From: Phoronis australis
Lineage: Eukaryota > Phoronida > Phoronidae
Length of the DNA stretch: 64,000 nucleotides
Assembly: GCA_002633005.1 (NCBI GenBank)
Contig: NMRA01000262.1
Coordinates: 322,298 to 386,297 of the forward strand
Direction: 5' to 3'
Part shown: positions 62,801 to 64,000 of the stretch, in pieces
Layout of the letters: every line of letters begins with the position of its first letter
How positions within the stretch are numbered: the first letter of the stretch is position 1
Translations under genes and position numbers: made by a program
The notes under the pieces: generated by a model
The model's database searches: none
The model's input: only the letters and a program-made list of their open reading frames with translations
What the model was told of the DNA's origin: nothing

Positions 62801-63318
62801 TGGTCAAGGTCAGTGTTGCTGGTTTTGTATTCCAGGTTGGTTTCATCCTTGGAATCTGCCTACCTTGTTATGAGCTGATGGCCGAAGTATTACCTGGTTC
62901 TGAACCTATGGCAGAAGGCGCAAGGTATATATGACAGTTAAAGTGCATAAAGTAACTCTTGATTTAAATCACTTGCAGTAATTATTAGACTCAAACTTTT
63001 CCTTGATCAAAATTTATTTCTGGACTGATGTATTACTTCATTATAACTTGAGACCCCCATGGCTTGACCAGTTGACTTGTCATGGCATGTAATCATGCCC
63101 CGTGCTCTTGGTCTCAAATAGCACCTGTCATTTTTCTAAACCATTTCACACATTTAATTCTGCAGCTAACTTACTTTCGTAGGTTTGAAATTTGACACCT
63201 GCGTGAATTCAATTTGTGTATCGAGGTCTGCCATGTTGTTTGCAGTGCTAATTTAAAGAAATGGAAAGAACTTGCTGAATCACAACCGGAGAAAGAGGAA
63301 GACTCACAGACCAGCTGA
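9022..63318 (+). CDS. PDE10A: Dual-GAF cyclic-nucleotide phosphodiesterase, PDE10A-like (24 exon positions, 3 of them duplicated)
   Basis: Predicted to hydrolyse cAMP/cGMP to 5'-monophosphates. Joining 24 exons at GT-AG borders keeps one frame: 769 residues with exon 12A, 772 with 12B, the size of human PDE10A (about 779). Order: N-terminal helical segment (1-75), GAF-A (about 95-240), GAF-B (about 260-413), linker (414-460), catalytic domain (460-769). Visible catalytic signature: YHNWAH (His515, His519), [12 protein letters not shown] (His553, Asp554), MTxxDLC (Asp664), and the purine-clamp glutamine and phenylalanine in SQVGF (Gln716, Phe719). GAF-B keeps the NK(X)nF(X)3DE motif. PDE10 is preferred over PDE5/11/2 because of YRx[21 protein letters not shown] and GIQPIxMMDR. 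Exon positions 9, 12 and 21 exist as diverged tandem pairs. Orthology to PDE10A is inferred by eye, not by a tree. The true 5' end is uncertain because a 3' splice site abuts the ATG. Confidence 0.95.
10449..10668. repeat. 19-bp minisatellite, ~11 copies, intron 1
   Basis: Unit ACTTCTCTTGTGACAAGTT. It contains the short palindrome ACTTGTCACAAGT, so the array could form repeated small hairpins. Confidence 0.94.
11214..11462 (-). mobile_element. tRNA-derived SINE with 13-bp target-site duplication
   Basis: Flanked by exact direct repeats AGCAAACCACGTA at 11201-11213 and 11463-11475. On the minus strand the head (11460 to 11381) is tRNA-like with an A-box (TGGCCTGGTTGAT) and a canonical B-box (GGTTCAAGTCC). 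The tail is A/T-rich (11214-11231). Insertion is therefore by LINE-type retroposition. The central part is shared with the fragment at 7195-7262. Confidence 0.9.
11740..11780 (+). CDS. PDE10A: PDE10A-like exon 2
   Basis: A 41-nt exon ([13 protein letters not shown] after a split Ala) between TTTTGTAG and GTAAGT, phase 1 to 0. It joins exon 1 to exon 3 in frame. It is short, Ser/Lys-rich and poorly conserved, lying in the variable stretch between the N-terminal helices and GAF-A. Support comes from frame and splice-site quality rather than homology. Confidence 0.75.
12448..12559 (+). CDS. PDE10A: PDE10A-like exon 3, start of GAF-A
   Basis: Acceptor TTTCTGCAG, donor G|GTAACT, phase 0 to 1. It encodes a helix ending in [12 protein letters not shown], which aligns with the LLLYELSSIIKIA segment of PDE10A, the first helix of GAF-A. 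The chain continues into exon 4 as AVNADGF. Confidence 0.88.
13118..13296. repeat. 39-bp minisatellite, ~4.6 copies, intron 3
   Basis: Unit TGACTTCACATAAAAATCTG followed by ACTCTGGTGGCCACGACCC. Length is a multiple of three, which explains the overlapping open frames on both strands. Confidence 0.95.
13693..13985 (-). pseudogene. Penelope-like element fragment, GIY-YIG endonuclease domain
   Basis: The minus-strand frame 13926-13693 reads [12 protein letters not shown]...[20 protein letters not shown]...H...H, the Cys/YIGxT/R/H pattern of the C-terminal GIY-YIG endonuclease of Penelope-like retroelements. The frame continues upstream through [11 protein letters not shown]. No reverse transcriptase domain is nearby, so this is a truncated relic in intron 3. 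Confidence 0.65.
15496..15830 (-). mobile_element. Possible second Penelope-like relic
   Basis: The sequence at 15745-15830 (minus) parallels the segment just before the GIY-YIG fragment (…KS..LVMKN…). At 15496-15531 (minus) there is a hammerhead-like motif: GATGA, an inverted pair GAGAC/GTCTC, then AAAAC. Hammerheads are known from terminal repeats of Penelope-like elements. Degenerate and tentative. Confidence 0.35.
15870..15955. repeat. Short tandem duplication
   Basis: ATTACAACCAGTGGCCAGAT with TGTTGTTTATTA following is present twice in tandem, about 35 bp per unit. Confidence 0.85.
16621..18610. mobile_element. ~2-kb foldback element with ~200-bp terminal inverted repeats
   Basis: Left end GGTGATACCATGTAAAATGT and the inverted right end (ACATTTGACAGTGTATCACC at 18591-18610) match. 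Inverted similarity, rich in TAAAATGTAACA motifs, extends about 200 bp into each side (16621-16830 and 18415-18610). No transposase frame. A second foldback element is nested inside. Confidence 0.8.
17648..18050. mobile_element. Nested ~400-bp foldback element
   Basis: ACGAGCGTCGGTACTAAAAT on the left is matched in inverted form near 17990-18020, and the GCGCTCTTTGTC and CACAGGTGA..GCATGGTG segments also pair across the centre. It lies wholly inside the 2-kb element, so it probably inserted later. Confidence 0.85.
18819..18856 (-). ncRNA. Candidate minimal hammerhead ribozyme motif
   Basis: On the minus strand: ACTT, then CTGAAGA, a weak stem II (GATGTT/GACACC, one mismatch), GAAA, then the palindromic CATG, TC, then AAGT. 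ACTT and AAGT can form stem I, and the short palindromic stem III is like the dimer-acting hammerheads known from Penelope-like elements. Core nucleotides CUGANGA and GAAA are intact. Activity is not shown. Confidence 0.4.
19510..19690. repeat. Tandem duplication of ~90 bp
   Basis: AAATGGCCCTTGAGTGATGG through GATAATCGAATACTC occurs twice in direct succession with almost no change, close to exon 4. Confidence 0.95.
19791..19840 (+). CDS. PDE10A: PDE10A-like exon 4, GAF-A strand 1
   Basis: A 50-nt exon ([17 protein letters not shown]) between TTTCTTTTAG and GTAAGC, phase 1 to 0. It matches the ATKADGFALYFLGE strand of GAF-A in PDE10A. It lies 7.2 kb from exon 3 across the most transposon-rich intron of the gene. 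Confidence 0.92.
20435..21389. mobile_element. Non-autonomous Mutator-like element, copy 1 (955 bp)
   Basis: Terminal inverted repeats GGATTGTTCTAGAACCC / GGTTGTTCTAAAACCC followed by GACCC-rich subterminal sequence. Exact 9-bp target duplication AATATTCAT at 20426-20434 and 21390-21398. A 9-bp duplication is typical of Mutator-type transposons. It has no transposase; the short open frames inside show no domain. A second copy is at 33038-33882. Confidence 0.88.
21523..22617. mobile_element. ~1.1-kb foldback element with ~480-bp arms
   Basis: Left end GCCCTTTCATATTACCGT and inverted right end (ACGGTAATATGAAAGGCCC). The arms (about 21523-22020 and 22150-22617) pair along most of their length, including TACCGTTTAC, GGTTTAGTTAACTT and TAAGTTAGTATGAAAGG. 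Only about 130 bp of loop separates them. No coding sequence. Confidence 0.88.
22869..22900 (+). CDS. PDE10A: PDE10A-like exon 5, GAF-A
   Basis: A 32-nt microexon ([10 protein letters not shown]), acceptor CTTTTCCAG, donor AA|GTGAGT, phase 0 to 2. It fits the short, variable GAF-A hairpin between strand 1 and the TxGTTVxAYVA helix. It is needed to keep exons 4 and 6 in frame. Confidence 0.85.
23497..23531. repeat. Perfect 17-bp inverted repeat with 1-nt centre
   Basis: CTGTAATGCTGTCCACA, a single T, then its exact complement. It lies in intron 5 next to other inverted motifs (GTGAACGCTGGGGGCAACTT and relatives, 23560-23860) that suggest a MITE just before exon 6. Confidence 0.9.
23867..23966 (+). 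CDS. PDE10A: PDE10A-like exon 6, GAF-A
   Basis: Encodes [20 protein letters not shown] and then VNDVLG, phase 2 to 0, acceptor ATTCTTTCAG, donor GTGAGT. It closely matches the PITQGTTVSAYVAKSRKTL segment of PDE10A GAF-A, the helix that caps the ligand pocket. A foldback-like repeat lies immediately upstream. Confidence 0.95.
24348..24441 (+). CDS. PDE10A: PDE10A-like exon 7, GAF-A
   Basis: Begins DDRFPEG, the highly conserved GAF motif (DERFPRG in PDE10A), and continues with [19 protein letters not shown]. Phase 0 to 1, acceptor AATTTTCAG, donor GTAAGT. The usual 'SVLCxPI' strand reads SVLAQPI here. Confidence 0.95.
25137..25332. repeat. ~26-bp minisatellite, ~8 copies, intron 7
   Basis: Unit GGTCTGGGTCGGAGACCTTA followed by CTCAAG. 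GGTCT...AGACC makes each unit a small hairpin. Confidence 0.93.
25346..25412 (-). mobile_element. tRNA-derived SINE head, probable
   Basis: On the minus strand, TGGCTTAGCAGATGA fits an A-box and GGGTTCAAAACAC a weakened B-box about 40 nt later. Acceptor-stem pairing is poor, so this is not a functional tRNA. Confidence 0.45.
25910..25968 (+). CDS. PDE10A: PDE10A-like exon 8, GAF-A
   Basis: Encodes [20 protein letters not shown], phase 1 to 0, acceptor GCCTTACAG, donor GTATTT. It matches the IGILELYRHWGKEAF segment of PDE10A. FGTEDE keeps the F(X)3DE part of the GAF signature, but the preceding Asn-Lys is replaced by Arg-Lys. This suggests GAF-A may bind cyclic nucleotide weakly or differently. 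Confidence 0.93.
26546..26596 (+). CDS. PDE10A: PDE10A-like exon 9A, alternative GAF-A C-terminal helix
   Basis: A 51-nt, phase 0-0 exon encoding [17 protein letters not shown], acceptor TATTGACCAG, donor GAG|GTAACA. It aligns with EVATANLAWASVAIHQVQ of PDE10A, the last helix of GAF-A that leads into the inter-GAF connecting helix. Exon 9B (29946-29996) has the same length and phase and encodes the same helix. Either can join exon 8 to exon 10. Confidence 0.85.
27114..27287. repeat. ~41-bp minisatellite, 4 copies (between exons 9A and 9B)
   Basis: Unit TTTCTGAGATGTACTGTTCC followed by TAGGTTAGCCAAACTTGGACA, nearly identical copies. Confidence 0.94.
27752..27960. mobile_element. ~210-bp MITE (foldback)
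   Basis: Left arm AGCAAAATAAATTAAAACTA through TTCAATTCAGCGACGTTGC is matched by an inverted right arm ending in AATTTATTTTGCT; the GCAGTTGCTG centre forms the loop. No open frame. Confidence 0.82.
29064..29392. repeat. 33-bp minisatellite, ~10 copies (between exons 9A and 9B)
   Basis: Unit TGTCATTTCATGCACCAAGC plus AAGCCCTACCAAG with scattered substitutions. It stays open in several frames because the unit is a multiple of three. Confidence 0.95.
29946..29996 (+). CDS. PDE10A: PDE10A-like exon 9B, alternative GAF-A C-terminal helix
   Basis: A 51-nt, phase 0-0 exon encoding [17 protein letters not shown], acceptor TTTTACCTCGACAG, donor GAG|GTACAG. It shares the Trp at residue 8 and the final YYxE-like end with exon 9A, and resembles PDE10A (LAWASVAI) slightly more. 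The spacing of 3.35 kb from 9A, equal length and equal phase mark it as a tandem exon duplicate. Inclusion of both would add 17 residues without a frameshift. Confidence 0.83.
29997..32432. other. Intron 9B-10, no feature recognised
   Basis: AT-rich intron. Open frames at 31002-31319 overlap in different frames and have no recognisable domain. Confidence 0.5.
32433..32491 (+). CDS. PDE10A: PDE10A-like exon 10, inter-GAF helix
   Basis: Encodes [20 protein letters not shown], phase 0 to 2, acceptor CTGTTGTAG, donor AA|GTAAGT. It matches the KQTELNDFLLDVSK stretch of PDE10A, the long connecting helix between GAF-A and GAF-B that forms the dimer axis in related PDEs. Confidence 0.93.
32658..32770. 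repeat. 18-bp minisatellite, ~6 copies
   Basis: Unit GTTAGACCTATTATTACC in intron 10, perfect over most copies. Confidence 0.95.
33038..33882. mobile_element. Non-autonomous Mutator-like element, copy 2 (845 bp)
   Basis: Same terminal repeats as 20435-21389 (GGATTGTTCTAAACT / GGATTGAACTAAAACCC) and the same CGACCC-rich ends. 9-bp target duplication TGCATATAT at 33029-33037 and TGCATTTAT at 33883-33891 (one mismatch). No transposase. It ends 66 bp before exon 11. Confidence 0.86.
33949..34000 (+). CDS. PDE10A: PDE10A-like exon 11, start of GAF-B
   Basis: Encodes [17 protein letters not shown], phase 2 to 0, acceptor TCTGTTTTAG, donor GTAAGT. It corresponds to the YFDNIVAIDSLLEHIM segment that opens GAF-B in PDE10A. 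A Mutator-like element ends only 66 bp upstream. Confidence 0.92.
35036..35181. repeat. 35-bp minisatellite, 4 copies
   Basis: Unit TTGGTAATGAGGTTGTATAG plus TTGTTGGTAGAGTTC in intron 11. Confidence 0.95.
35811..35944 (+). CDS. PDE10A: PDE10A-like exon 12A, alternative GAF-B ligand-pocket exon
   Basis: A 134-nt exon, phase 0 to 2, encoding [18 protein letters not shown], then an ARIFDVG strand and a loop ending DDQEIR. It aligns with AKNLVNADRCALFQVD...LFDIG...KEIRF of PDE10A GAF-B, including the Phe-Asp pair on the ligand side. The acceptor TTTCAACATAG is normal; the donor AAG|GTTCAA is weak. Its diverged partner 12B lies 940 bp downstream. Confidence 0.92.
35945..36884. other. Intron between alternative exons 12A and 12B
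   Basis: 940 bp of AT-rich sequence without arrays or clear mobile elements, unusually clean for this gene. It might carry regulatory elements for exon choice, but none is recognisable. Confidence 0.5.
36885..37027 (+). CDS. PDE10A: PDE10A-like exon 12B, alternative GAF-B ligand-pocket exon
   Basis: A 143-nt exon, phase 0 to 2, encoding [25 protein letters not shown] and a longer loop ending in STEREIR. Acceptor TTTTCAACAG, donor AAG|GTTTGG (weak, like 12A). It is strongly similar to 12A at protein level but diverged at DNA level, and three codons longer in the loop. Splicing 12A directly to 12B shifts frame and meets TAG at the seventh codon, so only one can be used per message. Confidence 0.92.
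37028..38517. other. Intron 12B-13, little structure
   Basis: AT-rich. Contains short local duplications (GTCATAGCTGCCGT at 37442 and 37468; AAGAAATCTATATACAATTA at about 38120 and 38155). A weak tRNA-like stretch lies at 37568-37650. Confidence 0.5.
38518..38610 (+). CDS. PDE10A: PDE10A-like exon 13, GAF-B
   Basis: Encodes [19 protein letters not shown] and [12 protein letters not shown], phase 2 to 2, acceptor GTCCATGTAG, donor CAG|GTATGC. It is nearly identical to [27 protein letters not shown] of PDE10A, the lid helix and the most conserved block of GAF-B. Confidence 0.97.
38859..38884. repeat. (GT)n microsatellite
   Basis: About 13 GT dinucleotides followed by a degenerate GT-rich tail. 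Confidence 0.95.
39140..43440. repeat. Decayed interspersed/tandem repeat family filling introns 13 and 14
   Basis: About 200-250-bp diverged units recur: GGGAAGAGCATTTC, ATTGACAGATTTCAATGAAA, CTTGACA, then ACTGCAGCACCTCCTAGTGG and CCATTTTG. A related sub-family (CCTCTGCAGGATCTT, AATTTAGCAAGTGTATTT, CCTAGTGGCAATTT) runs from 41.5 kb. It brackets exon 14 without interrupting it. Similar sequence returns at 45.07-46.5 kb and 49.65-49.75 kb. No coding capacity. Confidence 0.75.
41370..41438 (+). CDS. PDE10A: PDE10A-like exon 14, GAF-B
   Basis: Encodes [18 protein letters not shown] and YIRG, phase 2 to 2, acceptor TTTGCAG, donor AA|GTAAGT. It matches [22 protein letters not shown] of PDE10A. 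The TGYTT loop carries the Thr that contacts the cyclic nucleotide in GAF domains of this family. Confidence 0.97.
43456..45041. mobile_element. Possible ~1.6-kb DNA element with short inverted ends
   Basis: ACTTGGCGGAATT at the left is matched by AATTTCGCCAAGT at the right (one mismatch). The interior is GC-richer than the flanks and differs from the surrounding repeat family. No transposase frame; the target duplication is unclear. Confidence 0.45.
45263..45947. mobile_element. 685-bp foldback element with ~270-bp arms and CTAG duplication
   Basis: Left end TCGGATATAATGGACCC, right end inverted TCAGATATAATAGACCC. The arms pair for about 270 bp (for instance CAGACATCTGGCTATCC versus its complement at about 45850). 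Flanking 4-bp CTAG at 45259-45262 and 45948-45951. The 120-codon frame in the left arm is not a gene. Confidence 0.9.
47622..47736 (+). CDS. PDE10A: PDE10A-like exon 15, end of GAF-B
   Basis: Encodes [20 protein letters not shown] and then [18 protein letters not shown], phase 2 to 0, acceptor CATTTTTTCAG, donor GTAAGT. It carries a complete NK(X)nF(X)3DE motif, the hallmark of ligand-competent GAF domains in PDEs. It is nearly identical in pattern to PDE10A. The 6.2-kb intron before it is almost wholly repetitive. Confidence 0.97.
48703..48774. repeat. 36-bp tandem duplication
   Basis: GAATGGATTGATTGGTTGC with CTAAGACTTCATATTGG is repeated twice immediately before the 70-bp exon-derived array. 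Confidence 0.85.
48775..49054 (+). repeat. 70-bp array that includes the exon 16 acceptor and 5' end (4 units)
   Basis: Four units of exactly 70 bp with exon-like starts at 48799, 48869, 48939 and 49009 (the last is exon 16 itself). Each unit has TTTAATTCATACCCATTTGTAG (a 3' splice site), then 39 nt encoding [13 protein letters not shown], then GTAGCT. GTAG-type donors are used elsewhere in this gene (exons 17, 18, 21A). The only difference among units in the coding part is a synonymous TCG/TCA. Confidence 0.95.
49009..49148 (+). CDS. PDE10A: PDE10A-like exon 16, GAF-B to catalytic linker
   Basis: Encodes [20 protein letters not shown] and then [15 protein letters not shown]..., phase 0 to 2, acceptor CATTTGTAG, donor CAG|GTAAGG. 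It matches [29 protein letters not shown] of PDE10A, the helical linker. Its first 39 nt and acceptor are the fourth unit of a 70-bp tandem array (48775-49054), giving three upstream in-frame microexon candidates. Confidence 0.95.
49207..49527. repeat. 44/47-bp minisatellite, 7 copies, intron 16
   Basis: Unit TGTAGTGACTGGTCATTCTA followed by GCTTCTTTGATGATGAATTCTGGTTGT; the first three copies lack CTT (44 bp). Confidence 0.95.
50559..50654 (+). CDS. PDE10A: PDE10A-like exon 17, start of catalytic domain
   Basis: Encodes [20 protein letters not shown] and [12 protein letters not shown], phase 2 to 2, acceptor CCCATTCCAG, donor TAG|GTAGGA. It corresponds to the FDIGPFENMWPGIFVYMVH segment that opens the PDE10A catalytic domain. 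Confidence 0.93.
50655..51347. other. Intron 17, no feature recognised
   Basis: AT-rich, no arrays or mobile elements seen. Confidence 0.5.
51348..51498 (+). CDS. PDE10A: PDE10A-like exon 18, catalytic (HNxxH)
   Basis: Encodes [20 protein letters not shown] and [19 protein letters not shown], ending TPLE, phase 2 to 0. YHNW carries the general-acid His (515) and the next His (519) is a metal ligand. The acceptor TCCATTAAG is weaker than the others; donor GAG|GTAGGA. It is more like PDE10A (RRVPYHNW) than PDE5 or PDE11. Confidence 0.97.
52046..53216. repeat. 37-bp satellite array, ~30 copies, intron 18
   Basis: Unit AGGTCACACACGACCTGCAG plus TTCCTTCATAACATTTC, homogeneous in the first two-thirds and more varied after about 52640. 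Each unit contains ACATTTCAG, which resembles a 3' splice site, and AGGTCA...CGACCT, an imperfect inverted pair of nuclear-receptor-type half-sites. It lies 0.8 kb before catalytic exon 19. Confidence 0.97.
53987..54193 (+). CDS. PDE10A: PDE10A-like exon 19, catalytic (HDxDHxG signature)
   Basis: The longest exon (207 nt, phase 0-0), acceptor TTACGCTAG, donor CAG|GTCAGT. It contains [15 protein letters not shown], the class I PDE signature with metal ligands His553 and Asp554, then [20 protein letters not shown] and [16 protein letters not shown] is characteristic of PDE10. A 1.2-kb 37-bp satellite sits in the intron before it. Confidence 0.98.
54620..54745. repeat. ~22-bp minisatellite, intron 19
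   Basis: Imperfect copies of TATGTATCAATACTGTGTAT. Confidence 0.85.
55690..56345. repeat. 26-bp satellite array with shorter variants, intron 19
   Basis: Unit ACTGTGCTGTACCACTATTC plus TCCTAC, alternating with a truncated CTGTATTCTCCTAC unit and TCTAAC variants, forming higher-order blocks of about 100 bp. The 339-codon open frame that spans it is a by-product. Confidence 0.96.
56608..56729 (+). CDS. PDE10A: PDE10A-like exon 20, catalytic
   Basis: Encodes [20 protein letters not shown] and [20 protein letters not shown], phase 0 to 2, acceptor TTATTTTCAG, donor CAG|GTAAAA. It matches [21 protein letters not shown] of PDE10A. Its phase 2 end is shared by both exon 21 copies. Confidence 0.97.
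57192..57303 (+). CDS. PDE10A: PDE10A-like exon 21A, alternative catalytic exon with metal-binding Asp
   Basis: A 112-nt exon, phase 2 to 0, encoding [19 protein letters not shown], then [24 protein letters not shown] carries Asp664. The position aligned with Tyr683 of human PDE10A is Phe here and Phe686 is kept. Acceptor TTTTTGCGTGTAG, donor CAG|GTAGAG. Partner 21B lies 3.5 kb downstream with equal length and phase. Confidence 0.9.
57304..59840. other. Intron between alternative exons 21A and 21B, proximal part
   Basis: AT-rich sequence. Includes an isolated unit of the ATCAGATCTGTTCAT..CTAGTGCATGATGGG repeat at about 58695-58790 that recurs near 21B. No open frame with a recognisable domain. 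Confidence 0.5.
59843..60010. repeat. ~19-bp minisatellite, ~8 copies
   Basis: Unit CATGACATGTCTACTCATA with variants. ACATGACATGT is palindrome-like, so repeated hairpins are possible. Confidence 0.93.
60455..60785. repeat. Degenerate repeats running up to exon 21B
   Basis: Imperfect copies of ATCTGTTCATATAACTAGTG followed by CATGATGAGGTC, ending about 40 bp before the exon 21B acceptor. Related single copies occur at 60130-60160 and 58695-58790. Confidence 0.8.
60826..60937 (+). CDS. PDE10A: PDE10A-like exon 21B, alternative catalytic exon with metal-binding Asp
   Basis: A 112-nt exon, phase 2 to 0, encoding [20 protein letters not shown], then [17 protein letters not shown]. The catalytic Asp is kept (MTAADLC), and the pocket position aligned with human Tyr683 is Met. 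Acceptor TGTCATTCTAG, donor CAG|GTAATG. Splicing 21A to 21B puts 21B in a wrong frame with TGA at codon 12, so the two cannot be used together. Confidence 0.92.
60938..62155. other. Intron 21B-22, no feature recognised
   Basis: AT-rich. Open frames on both strands at 61604-61895 overlap and show no domain. Confidence 0.5.
62156..62236 (+). CDS. PDE10A: PDE10A-like exon 22, catalytic (invariant Gln)
   Basis: Encodes [20 protein letters not shown] then HQLPQSQ, phase 0-0, acceptor CCATTTCAG, donor CAG|GTACTG. It matches GDEMKKLGIQPIPMMDR of PDE10A. The last codon is the invariant purine-clamp glutamine (Gln716 by this count). Confidence 0.97.
62487..62622. repeat. Duplicated GC-rich hairpin unit, intron 22
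   Basis: Two ~66-bp units, each starting CCATGGGxG and ending CCGCCCAT, share GCACTGAAAAAAGTGGG. Each can fold back through its ends. GC-rich relative to the intron, so probably an inserted element. Confidence 0.75.
62836..62924 (+). CDS. PDE10A: PDE10A-like exon 23, catalytic
   Basis: Encodes [20 protein letters not shown] and GSEPMAEGA, phase 0 to 2, acceptor TATTCCAG, donor AAG|GTATAT. It begins with the VGF clamp (Phe719) and matches [28 protein letters not shown] of PDE10A. Confidence 0.96.
63246..63318 (+). CDS. PDE10A: PDE10A-like exon 24, C-terminus and stop
   Basis: Encodes [20 protein letters not shown] then QTS and TGA, entered in phase 2 after [19 protein letters not shown] matches DNLSQWEKV at the end of the PDE10A catalytic domain. 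The short acidic tail is family-like in length. This closes the frame of the whole gene. Confidence 0.95.
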
Positions 63319-64000
63319 ATTGTGGGATATCACATTTTACAGCAATTGCTTTGATACCAGTCATTTACTTCTGCACATTTAATTTCACATTGTGAAACGT
63401 ATGTCAGTTGTTGACAATAATTGTCATATACCATATTTGCAATACGATGAAGGGAGCACCTTGCTACTTTCTGCATAATATTACTTTTAGACTGTGACAT
63501 GCAGGTTAATAGTCAGGTGTGGAACAAGAGGGGGCCTACAGGGTTCAGAACTCCCCATCTGAGCTTTTGCTGTGTTGTAATAGAAGAATATAATTTGGCA
63601 GTCTCTTGTGAAACACTTGCAGTAACTGAAGGAAACTGTGTGCCATTGACAATAGATGGCGCTGGCTTCACAATGAGAATTTTGAAAGGTATACTAAGAA
63701 AAAAGGGACAAAAAACAAAATCTCCACTTTTCACCCCAAAACCACCACTTGTTTGCCGATGCACAACTAAAACCAACATGAGATTTTGAAACCAAATTTC
63801 CTACCAATTCCAAAACTGGTTCAAAAGTACTGTCAACCAACTATTTCTTTTGCAAATCTGGCTACCTAAAATCGCAGCCAAAATCTCGTTACCCAGCCGT
63901 GCAAAATTGCAACAGGGGCCGCCATCTTGAAGAAGAGTGCAGCTACAGCCAAGCAAGTGATGTTTTTCATTTTCAACATGTTCACAAATACAAACAAACC
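63319..64000 (+). other. 3' UTR and downstream sequence
   Basis: Follows the PDE stop codon. I found no AATAAA or ATTAAA hexamer up to the window end, so the polyadenylation site is either non-canonical or beyond the window. Open frames of about 90 codons on both strands at 63499-63789 overlap each other and look like repeat sequence. Confidence 0.5.

Noticed and set aside
63499-63789. Open frames of 96 (+) and 88 (-) codons after the stop codon
   Set aside because: They overlap on opposite strands, show no domain, and contain a short 'GCCATCTATTG'-type repeat motif common in the region's interspersed repeats.

Overview
This is eukaryotic (animal) genomic DNA. It is AT-rich, its exons are 30-210 bp with GT-AG introns of 0.3-7 kb, and the introns are full of minisatellites, foldback elements and retroelement debris. 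No prokaryotic gene organisation is present. The repeat style and the protein's similarity to vertebrate PDE10A suggest a marine invertebrate, possibly a non-vertebrate deuterostome (hemichordate, cephalochordate or echinoderm). That placement is inference and cannot be settled from this window.

One protein-coding gene fills the window on the + strand, from about 9.02 kb to 63.32 kb. It is a dual-GAF cyclic-nucleotide phosphodiesterase closest to PDE10A. I could join 24 exon positions in frame without a break, giving 769 or 772 residues. With the ATG at 9022 and the first GAF-B exon, the key catalytic residues fall at the numbers I recall for human PDE10A1 (His515, His519, His553, Asp554, Asp664, Gln716, Phe719). 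The order is an N-terminal helical segment, GAF-A (9.0-30 kb), GAF-B (32.4-47.7 kb), a linker (49.0-50.7 kb), and the HD-type catalytic domain (51.3-63.3 kb). The 9 kb upstream holds repeats and no recognised exon, so the 5' UTR or first exon is unassigned.

The notable result is that three of the 24 exon positions exist as tandem duplicated, diverged exons with matching phases: 9A/9B (end of GAF-A, 51 nt each), 12A/12B (GAF-B ligand-binding half, 134 and 143 nt) and 21A/21B (catalytic helices with the metal-binding Asp and the inhibitor/substrate-pocket residue, 112 nt each). Including both copies at positions 12 or 21 gives a stop codon within 7-12 codons, so these must be mutually exclusive if they are coding. 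If all are used, the gene could make eight PDE isoforms differing in ligand sensing, coupling and active site. Just before exon 16, a 70-bp unit is repeated four times. Each unit carries the 3' splice site, the first 39 nt of the exon, and a GT donor-like site, so up to three in-frame 13-residue microexons are possible in the GAF-B-to-catalytic linker.

The introns also contain two copies of a Mutator-like non-autonomous element with 9-bp target duplications, a tRNA-derived SINE with a 13-bp target duplication, a Penelope-like GIY-YIG fragment, hammerhead-ribozyme-like motifs, several long foldback elements, a decayed interspersed repeat family filling introns 13-14, and more than a dozen minisatellites, the largest being a 37-bp unit repeated about 30 times beside a catalytic exon.
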